Assembly (NCBI GenBank): GCA_046350295.1
Contig: JAXMAR010000021.1
Location: forward strand, 1-64,000
Origin: JAXMAR01 sp046350295
GTDB lineage: Bacteria; Planctomycetota; Planctomycetia; Gemmatales; Gemmataceae
Direction: 5' to 3'
Length of the DNA stretch: 64,000 bases
Position numbers and translations under genes: made by a program. Within the stretch, counting starts at the first letter, position 1. Each line of letters starts with the position of its first letter. This document shows positions 9,604 to 18,546 of this stretch, in pieces. The notes under the pieces were generated by a model. The model searched no databases. It was not told where the DNA came from and saw only the letters and a program-made list of their open reading frames with translations.

Positions 9604-10990
9604 TCACGGAGGCGAGGTCGGCAGAATCTCCTCGTATTCCGAACGATCTTCCTGTTCTCCGTGCCGCGCGGGCACGAGAACGAGGTCGTCGTTCATCTCG
9701 TCCCGGCAGAAGATCTTGCGGAACTTGGTGATGAACAGGCCCTCCTGCAAATGCCCGGCCAGCTGGGTCAGGCCCTTCACATCGTCGGCCGGCACGTCGC
9801 GCACCAGATAGCCGAAGGGACGTTCCTTGTGCGCCTTGGCGAGCCGGGCCTGGATGACCTTCACGATCGCCTGCCCGCGCTTCGGGTCCTTCATGTCGGC
9901 GGCGGTGAATCCTTCGTCGACGTTGGGGACCTTCTCGCTGTAGGGCGCTTCCCCCTTGAGCACCTTGATGTCGCTGGCGCTCAGCTTCCGGGCCCATTCC
10001 ATCGTCGTCGGGATGTGCCCCTTGGCGTTCGGCGCCGGACGCTGCCCCGGCAGGAAGCGGAAGCCGAGGTCCTGGGCGCGTTTGACGAGGACCGGGACCT
10101 GGGCGCCGAGCGCCTTGACCCATTCCTCGCCGCCCCCCTGGATGCCGCCCGGCGTACACCCGGTCGCGGCTTGCAGCATGGGCACCCAGGTGTACTGGTA
10201 CGTCCAGTCGCCGGGCAGGTCGACCTTGTGCGGGGCCTGGACGTAGATCAGCGCCTCGGTCTTGTCCTTGACGGAGATCTGCGTGATCTTGAGGGGATAA
10301 ATGAACTTTTCACTGGCGAACTGGAAGCGCGTCGGGGTGACGTCGCCGGCGAACGTGCCGTCCTTGTTCTTCTTCATCGCCATGGTGTCGATCTTCATGA
10401 CGGTGAAGAACCACTTCTTCTTGACGTAATAGTCGAGAGTCGCCTCGTCGCCGGAGAACTGGTACTTGTTCGACTTGAGCCAGTCGTAGAGGGCGTCGGC
10501 ACGGTCGGCTTCGAGGACCTTGTAGTCGAGGGAACCGACGACGCCCGTCTCCAAGATGCGGACGGGCGGCCGCTTCGGCAAGCCGGGGTCCGCCGCTTCC
10601 GAGCGTTTCTGCTGGTCCGCGAGGGCGTCAAACCGGTTCAGAAGCACGCGGCGGTCGTACAGGAGCGGCAACAGGTCGCTGTGCGGCGACTCACGCCGCT
10701 TCAGGATCGTGTAGATCGCCAGATGTTTGAAGAACTCCTTCGGCATCTCATGCAGCTTCGGCTGCGCCGGCGTCGGGATCACCATGCCGAAGTCGAGGGC
10801 GTTGCCTTCGAACTTCGGCTGCACGGTGAAGGTCTCGATCTTCTCGGCCGGGTCGTAGCTGAGGAAGACTTTCTGGGCCGGCTGCAGGATGTCGGCGTTC
10901 TTCGCGGAGAAGTAGCAGCAAGGCCGCGTCGGCGGGGGCGGCCAGGGCGAGCGCGATCAGGGGCGTCGTCCATGGCAAGGCGCGGATCAT
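9604..10990 (-). pseudogene. DUF2330 family exported protein, frameshifted near its N-terminus
   Basis: DUF2330 proteins are exported, of unknown function. The main frame (9604-10824, 406 residues) has the family core around FGMVIPTPAQPKL and a long domain ending at SEYEEILPTSPP. Its true N-terminus lies in a different frame. A start at 10990 gives the signal peptide MIRALPWTTPLIALALAAP, followed after one extra T (about 10920) by C-C-Y-F-S-A-K-N-A-D-I-L. A Cys pair right after the signal peptide is typical of the family. One base too many in a TT doublet explains the break, so this is probably a sequencing indel in an intact gene. Confidence 0.8.
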
Positions 10991-11236
10991 GGCGGCGTTC
11001 CTTTCGGAGTGAGACGGAATGGCGTTCTATCAAGAGAGACGCCCGGCGGCGCCCCACGGATTGAAGGTAACAGAAAGGAAGCGTATGGGAAAGCAGGTCT
11101 GTCCAGCGAAAAAGTGAATCGCAATCAATGGAATCGTGACTCGCTGAGGTTTCGGGCAGGCTCGCCGGCGCGTGGTCCTCCACGCGAACCCGCAACGAAC
11201 CGCGTCCGAACTCCTGACGAGTGCTTTTGACCTCGC

Positions 11237-11659
11237 TCACTTCGGTTCGGCAAACGGCGTTTCACCGGGCGCCGCCCGCCGGATCTTGAGCTTGGGCAGC
11301 GCAGCGCCAAGCTCCTTCAACGCCGCGTCCGTCACCCTGGGGCTGCGGATTTCGAGAACCTTCAAAGTCTTGATTTCCTTGAGGTTCTGCAGGCCCGCGT
11401 CGGTGATCCAGGGCCCTCCGATCCGGAGCTTCTCGAGGTTCTTGAACTCCTTCAATTCCTTCAGAAGGTCCACGTTGAATCCCGGCCCCCACATGATAAC
11501 CGCCACCGCCGGTTTCTTCGCCGCCTTCTCGTCTACCGTGATCTTCCCCCCCGCCTTCTCGATCGTTTTGACGGCGTCGGCCTCATCGGCCCGGCCGACC
11601 GCGAGGACAAAAAGCGTCGCGAGGACGCCCAGCGCCGCCACCCATCGTTGTCGTGCCAT
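11237..11659 (-). CDS. Small secreted leucine-rich-repeat protein
   Basis: A 140-residue protein with a signal peptide (MARQRWVAALGVLATLFVLAVG). It carries about three leucine-rich repeats of the ribonuclease-inhibitor-like type: LKEFKNLEKLRIGGPWITDAGL, split here as LKEFKNLEKLRIGG and WITDAGLQNL, then LKEIKTLKVLEIRSPRVTDAAL. Such short LRR proteins are frequent in planctomycetes. It may bind a protein partner in the periplasm; nothing in the context says which. Confidence 0.75.
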   Translation of the reverse strand: MARQRWVAALGVLATLFVLAVGRADEADAVKTIEKAGGKITVDEKAAKKPAVAVIMWGPGFNVDLLKELKEFKNLEKLRIGGPWITDAGLQNLKEIKTLKVLEIRSPRVTDAALKELGAALPKLKIRRAAPGETPFAEPK

Positions 11660-11778
11660 AGCCCCTCCAGAAGGTTGATCCTAACCCTTGTGTGGTCTCG
11701 TCCAACTTTCCAAGCGAGCGCCCCAGGCGATCTGCGCCAAAAAAGTCGGCGCCTGCGTGGCCGAAGACGTCGCACCGG

Positions 11779-12888
11779 TCAATACGGCGGATACAGGTGA
11801 TATAGCATCCAGTAGACCACCACGCCCGTCACGGAGACGTAGAGCCAGAGAGGAAACGTCCAGCGCGCGAGACGCGCGTGCCGGGCACGCTGGTCCTTCC
11901 AGCCGAGAACCGCGACGTAGAGCGCCAGCGGCGCGACCGCGACCGCCAGCAGCGTGTGGCTCAGGAGAATGGCGAGGTAGACGCCGCGCACCGGTCCCTC
12001 GCCCCGGAAAACCGTCGGCCGCCCGTTCAGGATCGCGAAATGGTAGAAGAGGTAGCAGCCGAGGAAGACGGCCGAGACGGCCAGGGCGCTGACCATCAAG
12101 ATGACGTGCAGCGCCTCCTTGCGCTGCTTGATCGCCAGGAAGCCGGCGAGCAAGAGGACGGCGCAGGCGGCGTTGAGCGAAGCGTTCAGGCGCGGGAACC
12201 AGATGCGGGCGGGCTCCTCCACGGCGATGCGCTCGCGGAGCAGCTCTTGCAGACGCTCTTCGAGGGGGGGCCAGTGGATCGGGTCCTTGCCTTCGACGTA
12301 GCCGGCGATCTCCCCCTGGCTGTCGATCAGCATCAACGTGAACGAGTGCGTTATCTCCTGCCCGGGCTTGGGAGTCTTCGTGTCGCGCTCCGCGGTCTGG
12401 AAAAAGACGGTCTGGACGATCGCGTGCACTTTCGCCTCGGGCCCGCGCAGGAAGAGCCACTGGCCGGGCACGGCGCCAAGGTCCCGCGCGTAGGCCTGCA
12501 AACGCTCCGCCGAGTCGTTGTCCGGATTGACCGAGATGCTGACGAGGGCCAGGTGCGGGTGGTCGCGGAACTTCTCCTGCAGCTCTTTCATGGTCGCCGT
12601 CGTCTGCTGGCAGCCGGCCGTGCAGGTCGTGAAGAAAAAGTGCGCGACCCAGACCTTGCCGCGCAGTTGCTCGGGCTCGAAAGGGTGGCCGTCGCTGTCG
12701 GTGAGGCTGAAGTGGCGGACCGGGCCGACGTGCTTGCGGAGGGACTCGGGCGCCTGCGCCGGCGCCAACACAGGGATGAAGAACACGCTGAGGAGGGCCG
12801 CCATCCACGCGAGCATGCGCGGAGGCGGCAAGCGGAGAACGTGGCGACGAGAGGCGGCGCCGCGGTCGGTGAGAGTTGCCGCGCTCAT
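11779..12888 (-). CDS. SCO1/SenC copper chaperone fused to a DUF420 membrane domain
   Basis: Assembly factor for the CuA site of cytochrome oxidase. Start ATG at 12888 overlaps the stop of the upstream subunit IV gene by 4 bp (ATGA), which implies coupled translation. Residues ~20-40 are a membrane anchor. A thioredoxin-like SCO domain follows, with the copper-binding C-T-A-G-C (CxxxC) in FFFTTCTAGCQQTTATM and a later H in THSFTLMLID. The second half has four to five hydrophobic helices (from ACAVLLLAGFLAIKQRK to VYWMLYHLYPPY) typical of DUF420, a membrane protein often encoded beside SCO. The fusion places both functions in one 369-residue chain at the end of the oxidase operon. Confidence 0.88.
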   Translation of the reverse strand: MSAATLTDRGAASRRHVLRLPPPRMLAWMAALLSVFFIPVLAPAQAPESLRKHVGPVRHFSLTDSDGHPFEPEQLRGKVWVAHFFFTTCTAGCQQTTATMKELQEKFRDHPHLALVSISVNPDNDSAERLQAYARDLGAVPGQWLFLRGPEAKVHAIVQTVFFQTAERDTKTPKPGQEITHSFTLMLIDSQGEIAGYVEGKDPIHWPPLEERLQELLRERIAVEEPARIWFPRLNASLNAACAVLLLAGFLAIKQRKEALHVILMVSALAVSAVFLGCYLFYHFAILNGRPTVFRGEGPVRGVYLAILLSHTLLAVAVAPLALYVAVLGWKDQRARHARLARWTFPLWLYVSVTGVVVYWMLYHLYPPY

Positions 12889-13280
12889 GAGCCGCCGGTC
12901 TCTGTGGGCGCGGTTTGGGCCGGCTCGCGCTCGGCGGCGCCCAGGGCGGCGGGCGATGTGTCGCGGCGCGGCGCGAACGCCATGTCGGGCAACAGGACGA
13001 TGACCATCATGATCGCCATGACGACGACCGGGATCATGATGCCGAAAACCTTGCCCCAGTCCCATTTCAGGTGCATGAAGATGAACGCCACCAGGGTCGC
13101 CTTCACCACCGACACGAGCAGGATGACGATCAGGCTCTTCATGCCGTGGCCGAGGATGACGTAGGCGAGGTAGGAGACCATCGTCAACACGGCCAGGCTG
13201 GCGAACACGATGACGTAGGAGCGGAAGACGTCGCCGTGGTCGGCTTCGGCATGCCCTGTGGCGTGGCTGTCGTGCGACAT
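12885..13280 (-). CDS. Cytochrome c oxidase subunit IV (caa3/bacterial type)
   Basis: Small 131-residue membrane subunit of the aa3-type oxidase. Start ATG at 13280 gives a His/Asp-rich N-terminus (MSHDSHATGHAEADHGD). Three hydrophobic helices follow: SYVIVFASLAVLTMVSYLAYVIL, seen as SYVIVFASLAVL and TMVSYLAYVIL; IVILLVSVVKATLVAFIFMHLKW; and the helix around MIPVVVMAIMMVIVLLPDM. The VKATLVAFIFMHLKW stretch is the family signature. The stop overlaps the next gene (SCO-DUF420). The C-terminal ~25 residues are disordered. Confidence 0.9.
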   Translation of the reverse strand: MSHDSHATGHAEADHGDVFRSYVIVFASLAVLTMVSYLAYVILGHGMKSLIVILLVSVVKATLVAFIFMHLKWDWGKVFGIMIPVVVMAIMMVIVLLPDMAFAPRRDTSPAALGAAEREPAQTAPTETGGS

Positions 13281-13317
13281 TGCGTTATCCCCTCGCGTAT
13301 GAATATCTCGCGTATGT

Positions 13318-13375
13318 GTAGCCGCAGGCTTTGGTCTGCGGCGGCCCTCTGGCGCAGGCGAAAGCCCGCGGCTAC
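13318..13375. repeat. Palindromic repeat (GTAGCCGCRGGCTTT arms)
   Basis: Arms at 13318-13332 and 13361-13375 are complementary at 14 of 15 positions, between CoxC and subunit IV in the operon. The same core, AGCCCGCAGGC facing GCCTGCGGGC, is seen inside the gene at 23456-24143. It could reduce readthrough or protect the upstream mRNA. Confidence 0.65.
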
Positions 13376-13378
13376 CTG

Positions 13379-14575
13379 TTACACAAGGTACAGGAGCGGG
13401 AACAGGAAGATCCACACGATATCGACAAAGTGCCAGTAAAGGCCCGTGTTTTCCAGGAGTTTCTCGTGCTGCGGGCCGAAGCGGCCCTTGGCGTACATCC
13501 AGATCATCACCGCGAAGATGACGAGGCCGCCCAGGACGTGCATCGCGTGGAAGCCGGTCATGGCGAAGTAGCAGGACGACCACATGTTTCCCCAGGGAAT
13601 CGAATGGGACAGGTGCAGGTGCGGGTACTTCTGAAGCAATCCCTTCTCCGGCAGAAGCTTCTTCTGCGCTTCGGTCGGCATGTCGACGGGCCGCACGCGC
13701 GGCATGTGCGGCTCTTCCTTCAAACCGACCACCCAGGCGTTGACCATCTTCGGCGGCAGACCCGGGAGTTGGTCGAGGAGGGCCTTGCAGTCGGCGTATT
13801 CTTCGTTCTTGTCGCGCGGCATGTCCTTGACGAGCCCCTGAAGCCGGCCGACGTAGAACTTGCCCTGCTCCACGACCTTCGCATCCGTGTCCGCGCCCTT
13901 CGTGGCGTCGAGATCGCGGAGCGTCGCGTCGAATTCCTTGGCCTGCTTCTCGACCGGCGCCAGCCGCTTGTGCGCCACCGCCTTGTAGGTGTCGAGCAGG
14001 CCGCGCACCGCCGTGTTCAGCTCACGGACCTTGGCGGCGCTGGAGACGTCGGCCTTGGCCAGCAGCGCATCCAGCGCCTCCGCCGAGTCGACGGGCCCGG
14101 TCACTTCCATCAGCTCCCCTTTGACTTTCTCGATGTACTTGTAGCCGAAGGGGCCGTCGAGCTTCTCGTAGATGCGGCCGGGGAGGATGTGGTGGTCGAA
14201 CTTCGACTTGTACTCGAAGGCTTTGATGGCGAGGAAGACGCAGCCCAGGCCGAGGGTGACGCCGATGAGCTGGATAGCGCGCTTGGTGTTCTTCTTGTGC
14301 AGCTCGTAATGCGCCCAGACCACGGTGAAGCTGGAGACGATGAGGACGAAGGTGTTGATGGCGCCGATCAGCTCGATCAGGTGCACATCGGACGGCGAGG
14401 GCCAGGGGATGTAGTCCGACGGCGCCCCGTTGCGGATCAGCAGGTAGACGGCGATCAGGCCGGTGAAGAACATGATCTCCGTGACCAGAAAGAGCCACAT
14501 GGCCTGCTTGCTGTTGGGCATCGGGATGCCCATGTGGACTTTCGGTTCCTCTTCAGCGGCATGCATGGCAAACAT
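13379..14575 (-). CDS. ctaE: Cytochrome c oxidase subunit III with a large internal insertion
   Basis: Membrane subunit of the aa3 oxidase. N-terminal helices fit the family: KQAMWLFLVTEIMFFTGLIAVYLL, with the EIMFFTGL motif, then INTFVLIVSSFTVVWAHYEL. The C-terminal helices also fit, with YFAMTGFHAMHVLGGLV and the final YWHFVDIVWIFLFPLLYLV (the YWHFVDxVW signature). Between EY at residue 122 and HSIPWGNMW near 325 lie about 190 hydrophilic, partly helical residues, where typical CoxIII has about 25. The whole chain is 398 residues against ~200-270 normally. The insertion sits between membrane helices, so it forms a soluble domain of unknown role. Confidence 0.92.
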   Translation of the reverse strand: MFAMHAAEEEPKVHMGIPMPNSKQAMWLFLVTEIMFFTGLIAVYLLIRNGAPSDYIPWPSPSDVHLIELIGAINTFVLIVSSFTVVWAHYELHKKNTKRAIQLIGVTLGLGCVFLAIKAFEYKSKFDHHILPGRIYEKLDGPFGYKYIEKVKGELMEVTGPVDSAEALDALLAKADVSSAAKVRELNTAVRGLLDTYKAVAHKRLAPVEKQAKEFDATLRDLDATKGADTDAKVVEQGKFYVGRLQGLVKDMPRDKNEEYADCKALLDQLPGLPPKMVNAWVVGLKEEPHMPRVRPVDMPTEAQKKLLPEKGLLQKYPHLHLSHSIPWGNMWSSCYFAMTGFHAMHVLGGLVIFAVMIWMYAKGRFGPQHEKLLENTGLYWHFVDIVWIFLFPLLYLV

Positions 14576-14633
14576 CCTCAGGCATAACCCGCCGGACTCA
14601 ACGTCCGCGCGGCTTGGGGCTACAAGCTCAGCC

Positions 14634-15539
14634 TTACAAGCTCAGCCTCATCCAGTGATCCAGCAGCCAGAGAGCGAGCATCCCCGGCAGATAAAAGAGC
14701 GACGCGTGCAACACCTTCCGCGCCCGGCCGTCACTCACCTGGGCCGCGAAACGGCACGCGGCGCGGAGGAACAAGAGACCCAGCGCGACTCCCCCCACGG
14801 CCAGCACCCAGCCGCCGCGCTCCACCATCAACGGCATCAGGCCGGCGGGGATCAGGGCCAGGCAATAGAGGATCATCTGCCGCCCCGTGGCCCGGCCGTT
14901 CGGATCGAGGACGGGGAGCATCTTCAGGCCGGCGCGGGCGTAGTCGTCCCGGTAAATCCAGGCGATCGCCAGGAAGTGCGGAACTTGCCAGAGGAAGATG
15001 ACGAAGAACAGCGCGATGATCTCCGGCTCCAGCGTCCCGCGCACCGCCGCCCAGCCGATGACCGGCGGTAACGCTCCGGGCACGGCGCCGATCAACGTGT
15101 TCAGCGTCGTGTAGCGCTTGAGCGGCGTGTAAACGAGGACATAGCTGACCAGCGTGAAGGCGCCGATCCAGACGGCGAGGCCGTGCCGCGCGGTCAGGGC
15201 CAGGTAAGCAAGGCCGGCCGCGCTGAGGGCCAGCCCGAGAGCGAGCCCCTCCAGCGGGTGCAAACGTCCGGCGGGCAAAGGCCGATGCTCGGTGCGCCGC
15301 ATCCGAGCGTCCGACTGACGCTCGAGGACCTGGTTGAGGACGCTCGCCCCCGCCGCCAGGAGGCCGCTGCCCAGGACCGCGTGCAGCACGAGCAGCATGT
15401 CGGCCGGCTGCGCCAAAATGGCGCCCGCTCCCACCGTGAACAGCACCAGGACGGCGATGCGCGGCTTGGTCAGCTCGACGAGATCGGCGAGGCGTGAGCG
15501 GACCAGGACAAGGCCGGCGGCCGGAGCATCGGCTTTCAC
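14634..15539 (-). CDS. ctaB: Protoheme IX farnesyltransferase (heme O synthase)
   Basis: UbiA-family membrane enzyme that adds a farnesyl group to heme B to give heme O for the oxidase. A GTG start at 15539 overlaps the stop of ctaA by GTGA, with AGGAGG ideally placed upstream, giving 301 residues. Motifs: LVELTKPRIAVLVLFTVGAG, the first Asp-rich motif N-Q-V-L-E-R-Q-S-D-A-R-M-R-R-T (family NxxxDxxxDxxMxRT), YTPLKRYTTLNTLIGAVPGALP, and the second motif W-Q-V-P-H-F-L-A-I-A-W-I-Y-R-D-D-Y. About nine helices. It continues directly to CoxC. Confidence 0.95.
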   Translation of the reverse strand: MKADAPAAGLVLVRSRLADLVELTKPRIAVLVLFTVGAGAILAQPADMLLVLHAVLGSGLLAAGASVLNQVLERQSDARMRRTEHRPLPAGRLHPLEGLALGLALSAAGLAYLALTARHGLAVWIGAFTLVSYVLVYTPLKRYTTLNTLIGAVPGALPPVIGWAAVRGTLEPEIIALFFVIFLWQVPHFLAIAWIYRDDYARAGLKMLPVLDPNGRATGRQMILYCLALIPAGLMPLMVERGGWVLAVGGVALGLLFLRAACRFAAQVSDGRARKVLHASLFYLPGMLALWLLDHWMRLSL

Positions 15540-16522
15540 ACCAGCACCTCCTGGCCCGGAGCGTACAGCGGTCGTTGACTCGCGCTGGTCCGCGTCGCCG
15601 GCCGGTAGAGGCTCAACACCAGCGCCACCGCGGTCGCGAACAGGAACGAGCCCAGCACAAAGTGCAACGTCCGCACGATCTCCGGCCGAACCAGCAACGG
15701 CTCGAGCTGGTTCCAGGGCAATGCCGGATGATAGAAACGACTGAGCCACGTCTCAATTCCCAGAAGTACCTGTGCGCCGAGGAGGATCAGCAAAGTCCAG
15801 GCGAGTCGGCCCCCCGGTTTCGCCTGTGGAGCCGTCGTACCCGGAACTCGCGCGCCAGGGATCGCCTTGATCCTGACGAACAGCGACACCACCAAGGCCG
15901 CGACCGCGAACGCCAGGGCCAGATGCAGCCTCGCCCCCCAAAAGAAGTCCCGATGCCGCACCATGCCGCCGACCACGAGCTGGGCGTAAATCACGCCGCA
16001 CGTGAGCGTCGCGAGCCTTCGTTCGCCCGGCGCCTCCGGCGCGGGGCCCGGATCCGTCCATGATCCGGACGTCACCACGGCGAGCGACACCAGCGTTCCG
16101 AGCACGAGCGGGGCGAAGGAGCCGTGGACCCACGCCAGGTTCGGCCCGAGCAGCGCGTTCAGCTGAACGCGGAAGATCCCGAGCAGCCCCTGAACAATGA
16201 TCAGCCCCAGCGCCGCGGTCCCCAGCCAGCGTACCCACCGTCTCGGCTCCGTCAGCCACAAGGTCACGCACAGGGCGATGCCGCACAGCCCGATCAACCA
16301 GCCCGCCAGGCGGTGCGAATGCTCGATGAGCCAGCCGTGCGCGTGCTCCCCGGTCGCCATCTCGTAGATCGCATCCCAGAAAGGGACGAACGATCGCTGG
16401 TCCGCCATCCCGGCGCCCTTCGTCGTCACCTCGGCGCCGAGGAAGAACAACGGGACGGCCGCGAGCACCGTCAACACCGCGAGGCAATGCCCCCAGCAGT
16501 TTTTCGAGCCGGCCGATTCCAT
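15536..16522 (-). CDS. ctaA: Heme A synthase (COX15/CtaA)
   Basis: Membrane monooxygenase that oxidises the C8 methyl of heme O to the formyl of heme A. Eight predicted helices, with paired conserved histidines in HAHGWLIEHSHRLAGWLIG, LAWVHGSF, RLHLALAFAV and RTLHFVLGSF. The start is uncertain. ATG at 16522 (MESAGSK) gives 328 residues and a normal N-terminus. A TTG at 16594 overlaps the ctaD stop by TTGA and would add 24 residues, with an AGCAGGA-like ribosome site upstream. The gene overlaps ctaB by 4 bp. Note the order ctaD-ctaA-ctaB-ctaE, with assembly enzymes placed between the structural subunits. Confidence 0.93.
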   Translation of the reverse strand: MESAGSKNCWGHCLAVLTVLAAVPLFFLGAEVTTKGAGMADQRSFVPFWDAIYEMATGEHAHGWLIEHSHRLAGWLIGLCGIALCVTLWLTEPRRWVRWLGTAALGLIIVQGLLGIFRVQLNALLGPNLAWVHGSFAPLVLGTLVSLAVVTSGSWTDPGPAPEAPGERRLATLTCGVIYAQLVVGGMVRHRDFFWGARLHLALAFAVAALVVSLFVRIKAIPGARVPGTTAPQAKPGGRLAWTLLILLGAQVLLGIETWLSRFYHPALPWNQLEPLLVRPEIVRTLHFVLGSFLFATAVALVLSLYRPATRTSASQRPLYAPGQEVLV

Positions 16523-16590
16523 GTTTGCGTGGGAGCCGGAAGCGTGGCGCCGGGAATCTCGGGCGGCGCTTACGCTTGGGGCTCTGATTC

Positions 16591-18417
16591 TCAATGTCCG
16601 TGTCCTGCTTCAGGCGGCGGGTTGTCGAGCTTGCGCCATTGCGGCAAGTGATCCGTGCCGAGTTCCTTGTATTCGCCGTACTCGTAGGGCCAGCGGTAGA
16701 CGTTCGGTATCTCTTCGAAGTTGCCGTGCGGCGGCGGGTTGGGGGCGCTCCACTCCAGCGAGTTGGAGTGCCACGGATTGCGGTCCGACTTCTTGCCCCA
16801 GAACAGGCTGTAAAGGAAATTGAAGACGAAGATGAACTGGATCAGCCCCAGGCAGATCGCGCTCACGCTGATGAACTGGTTGAGGCCCAGAAGCGGCGCC
16901 TCGTACGCCGTCGCCGTGATGTCGGGAATGCGGCGCCGCAGGCCGGCGACGCCCAGGATGTGCATCGGGAAAAAGGTGCAGTTGGCCGCGATGAAGGTCA
17001 GGAAGAAATGCACTTTGCCCCATGGCTCGCTCATCAGCCGGCCGAACATCTTGGGGAACCAGAAATAGATGCCGGCGAAGATACCCATCAGACTGCTGGC
17101 GAAGAGCACGTAGTGAATATGGGCGACGATGAAGTAGGTGTCATGGATGAAGATGTCGACCGGCGTCGCGGCCATGAAGATGCCCGACAGCCCACCGATG
17201 ATGAAGAGCGCGACGAACGAGAGGGCGAACAGCATCGCCGTCGTTAACTGCAAGTTGCCTTTCCAGATCGTGCCCAGCCAGTTGAAGACCTTCACGGCCG
17301 AGGGCAAGGCGATCATGATGGTCGCAATCATGAAGCCCGTGCCGAGGCGCGGATCCATGCCGCTCTGGAACATGTGGTGGCCCCAGACGATGAAGCCCAG
17401 GCCGGCGATGCCGGCGATCGAATAGATCATGGCCCGGTAGCCGAAGAGGGGCCGGCGCGCGAAGGTGGAGATGACATCGGAGACCATGCCCATGGCGGGC
17501 AGGATCATGATGTAGACGGCGGGGTGGGAGTAGAACCAGAACAGGTGCTGCCAGAGCAGCGCCTGGCCGCCGCCGGGGCCGACGATCCAGTTGCCGAACA
17601 TGAGGCCGTCGGGCAAGAAGAAGGTCGTGCCGATGGTCTTGTCGGCCAGTTGCAGGAAGAGGGCGACAGTGAGGATGGGCAGCGCGAAGGCCTGCAAGAT
17701 GGCGGTGATGAACATGGACCAGATCGTCATCGGCATGCGATAGAGCGTCATGCCGGGGGCGCGCATGTTGATGATGGTCGTGATGTAGTTGACGGAGCCG
17801 AGCATCGAGGAGATGCCGACGCAGATAAGGGCGAGGAGCCAGAAGATTTGGCCGTGGCCGGAGTTGGGGGCGGCGGGGGATTCAAAGCCTTGGCCCGCGC
17901 CCATCGTGATGCTGGCGAGGGTGGGATACGAGGTCCAACCCGCCGCCGGGCCGCCCCCTTCGACAAAGAAGGCCGTGAGGACGAAGACGAAAGCGGGCCA
18001 CATGAACCAGTACGACATCATGTTGAGGAGCGGAAACGCCATGTCGCGGGCGCCGATCATCAGAGGGATCGTGAAGTTGCCGAAGGCGCCCGTCAGATAG
18101 GGGATGATGACGAAGAAGATCATCACCGAGGCATGCATCGTGAACAGCATGTTGTAAAAGGTCTCGGGCATGCGGCCGCCGTTGGCCCGGAACCAGTTGC
18201 TGATGATCGGGATCTCGGCGTGGGGCCAGGCGAGCTGGATGCGCACGAGCAGGGCGAGGATGCCGCCGATGCCGAGGAAGATCAGCGAGGTGAAGAGGAA
18301 CTGGATGCCGATGACCTTGTGGTCCGTCGAGAAGATGTACTTCCGGATGAAGCTGAGCTCCGGATGCGGATGCTCAGCGTGAACGGAAACCGGCGGATGA
18401 GCGACGCTCATTTTCAA
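16591..18417 (-). CDS. ctaD: Cytochrome c oxidase subunit I (A2-type heme-copper oxidase)
   Basis: Catalytic subunit that reduces oxygen at the heme a3-CuB centre; 608 residues, 12 or more helices. Low-spin heme ligands lie in LFTMHASVMIFF. CuB and the cross-linked Tyr are in WFYSHPAVYIMILP. Further markers are WGHHMFQSG and the HDTYFIVAHIHYVLFAS helix with the heme a3 ligands. The helix VI motif reads YSHPAVY instead of the E-containing HPEVY, which assigns it to the A2 type, where Tyr-Ser replaces the D-channel glutamate (as described for Rhodothermus marinus caa3). The N-terminus starts at MKMSVAHPP and the chain ends in a His-containing tail. Confidence 0.97.
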   Translation of the reverse strand: MKMSVAHPPVSVHAEHPHPELSFIRKYIFSTDHKVIGIQFLFTSLIFLGIGGILALLVRIQLAWPHAEIPIISNWFRANGGRMPETFYNMLFTMHASVMIFFVIIPYLTGAFGNFTIPLMIGARDMAFPLLNMMSYWFMWPAFVFVLTAFFVEGGGPAAGWTSYPTLASITMGAGQGFESPAAPNSGHGQIFWLLALICVGISSMLGSVNYITTIINMRAPGMTLYRMPMTIWSMFITAILQAFALPILTVALFLQLADKTIGTTFFLPDGLMFGNWIVGPGGGQALLWQHLFWFYSHPAVYIMILPAMGMVSDVISTFARRPLFGYRAMIYSIAGIAGLGFIVWGHHMFQSGMDPRLGTGFMIATIMIALPSAVKVFNWLGTIWKGNLQLTTAMLFALSFVALFIIGGLSGIFMAATPVDIFIHDTYFIVAHIHYVLFASSLMGIFAGIYFWFPKMFGRLMSEPWGKVHFFLTFIAANCTFFPMHILGVAGLRRRIPDITATAYEAPLLGLNQFISVSAICLGLIQFIFVFNFLYSLFWGKKSDRNPWHSNSLEWSAPNPPPHGNFEEIPNVYRWPYEYGEYKELGTDHLPQWRKLDNPPPEAGHGH

Positions 18418-18455
18418 AAGCCTCGAATCACGAAATCAAACTGGTCTCGACAGCA

Positions 18456-18541
18456 TTTTTGATTCTTGATCGGTGATTTGCGATTGACAGAAGCGCCGTG
18501 GCAGCTCGCAATCGAGAATCGCCCAATCCAAAATCAAAAAC
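18456..18541. repeat. AT-rich inverted repeat between coxB and ctaD
   Basis: The 129-bp gap between the two genes contains GATT/TTGATT units on one side (about 18456-18487) and complementary AATC units on the other (about 18508-18541). They form an imperfect hairpin ending in TTTTTG/CAAAAA. It is related in unit style to the heptamer arrays at 1855 and 53593. It could set the ratio of the two subunits by mRNA processing or partial termination. Confidence 0.55.
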
Positions 18542-18546
18542 ACGAT

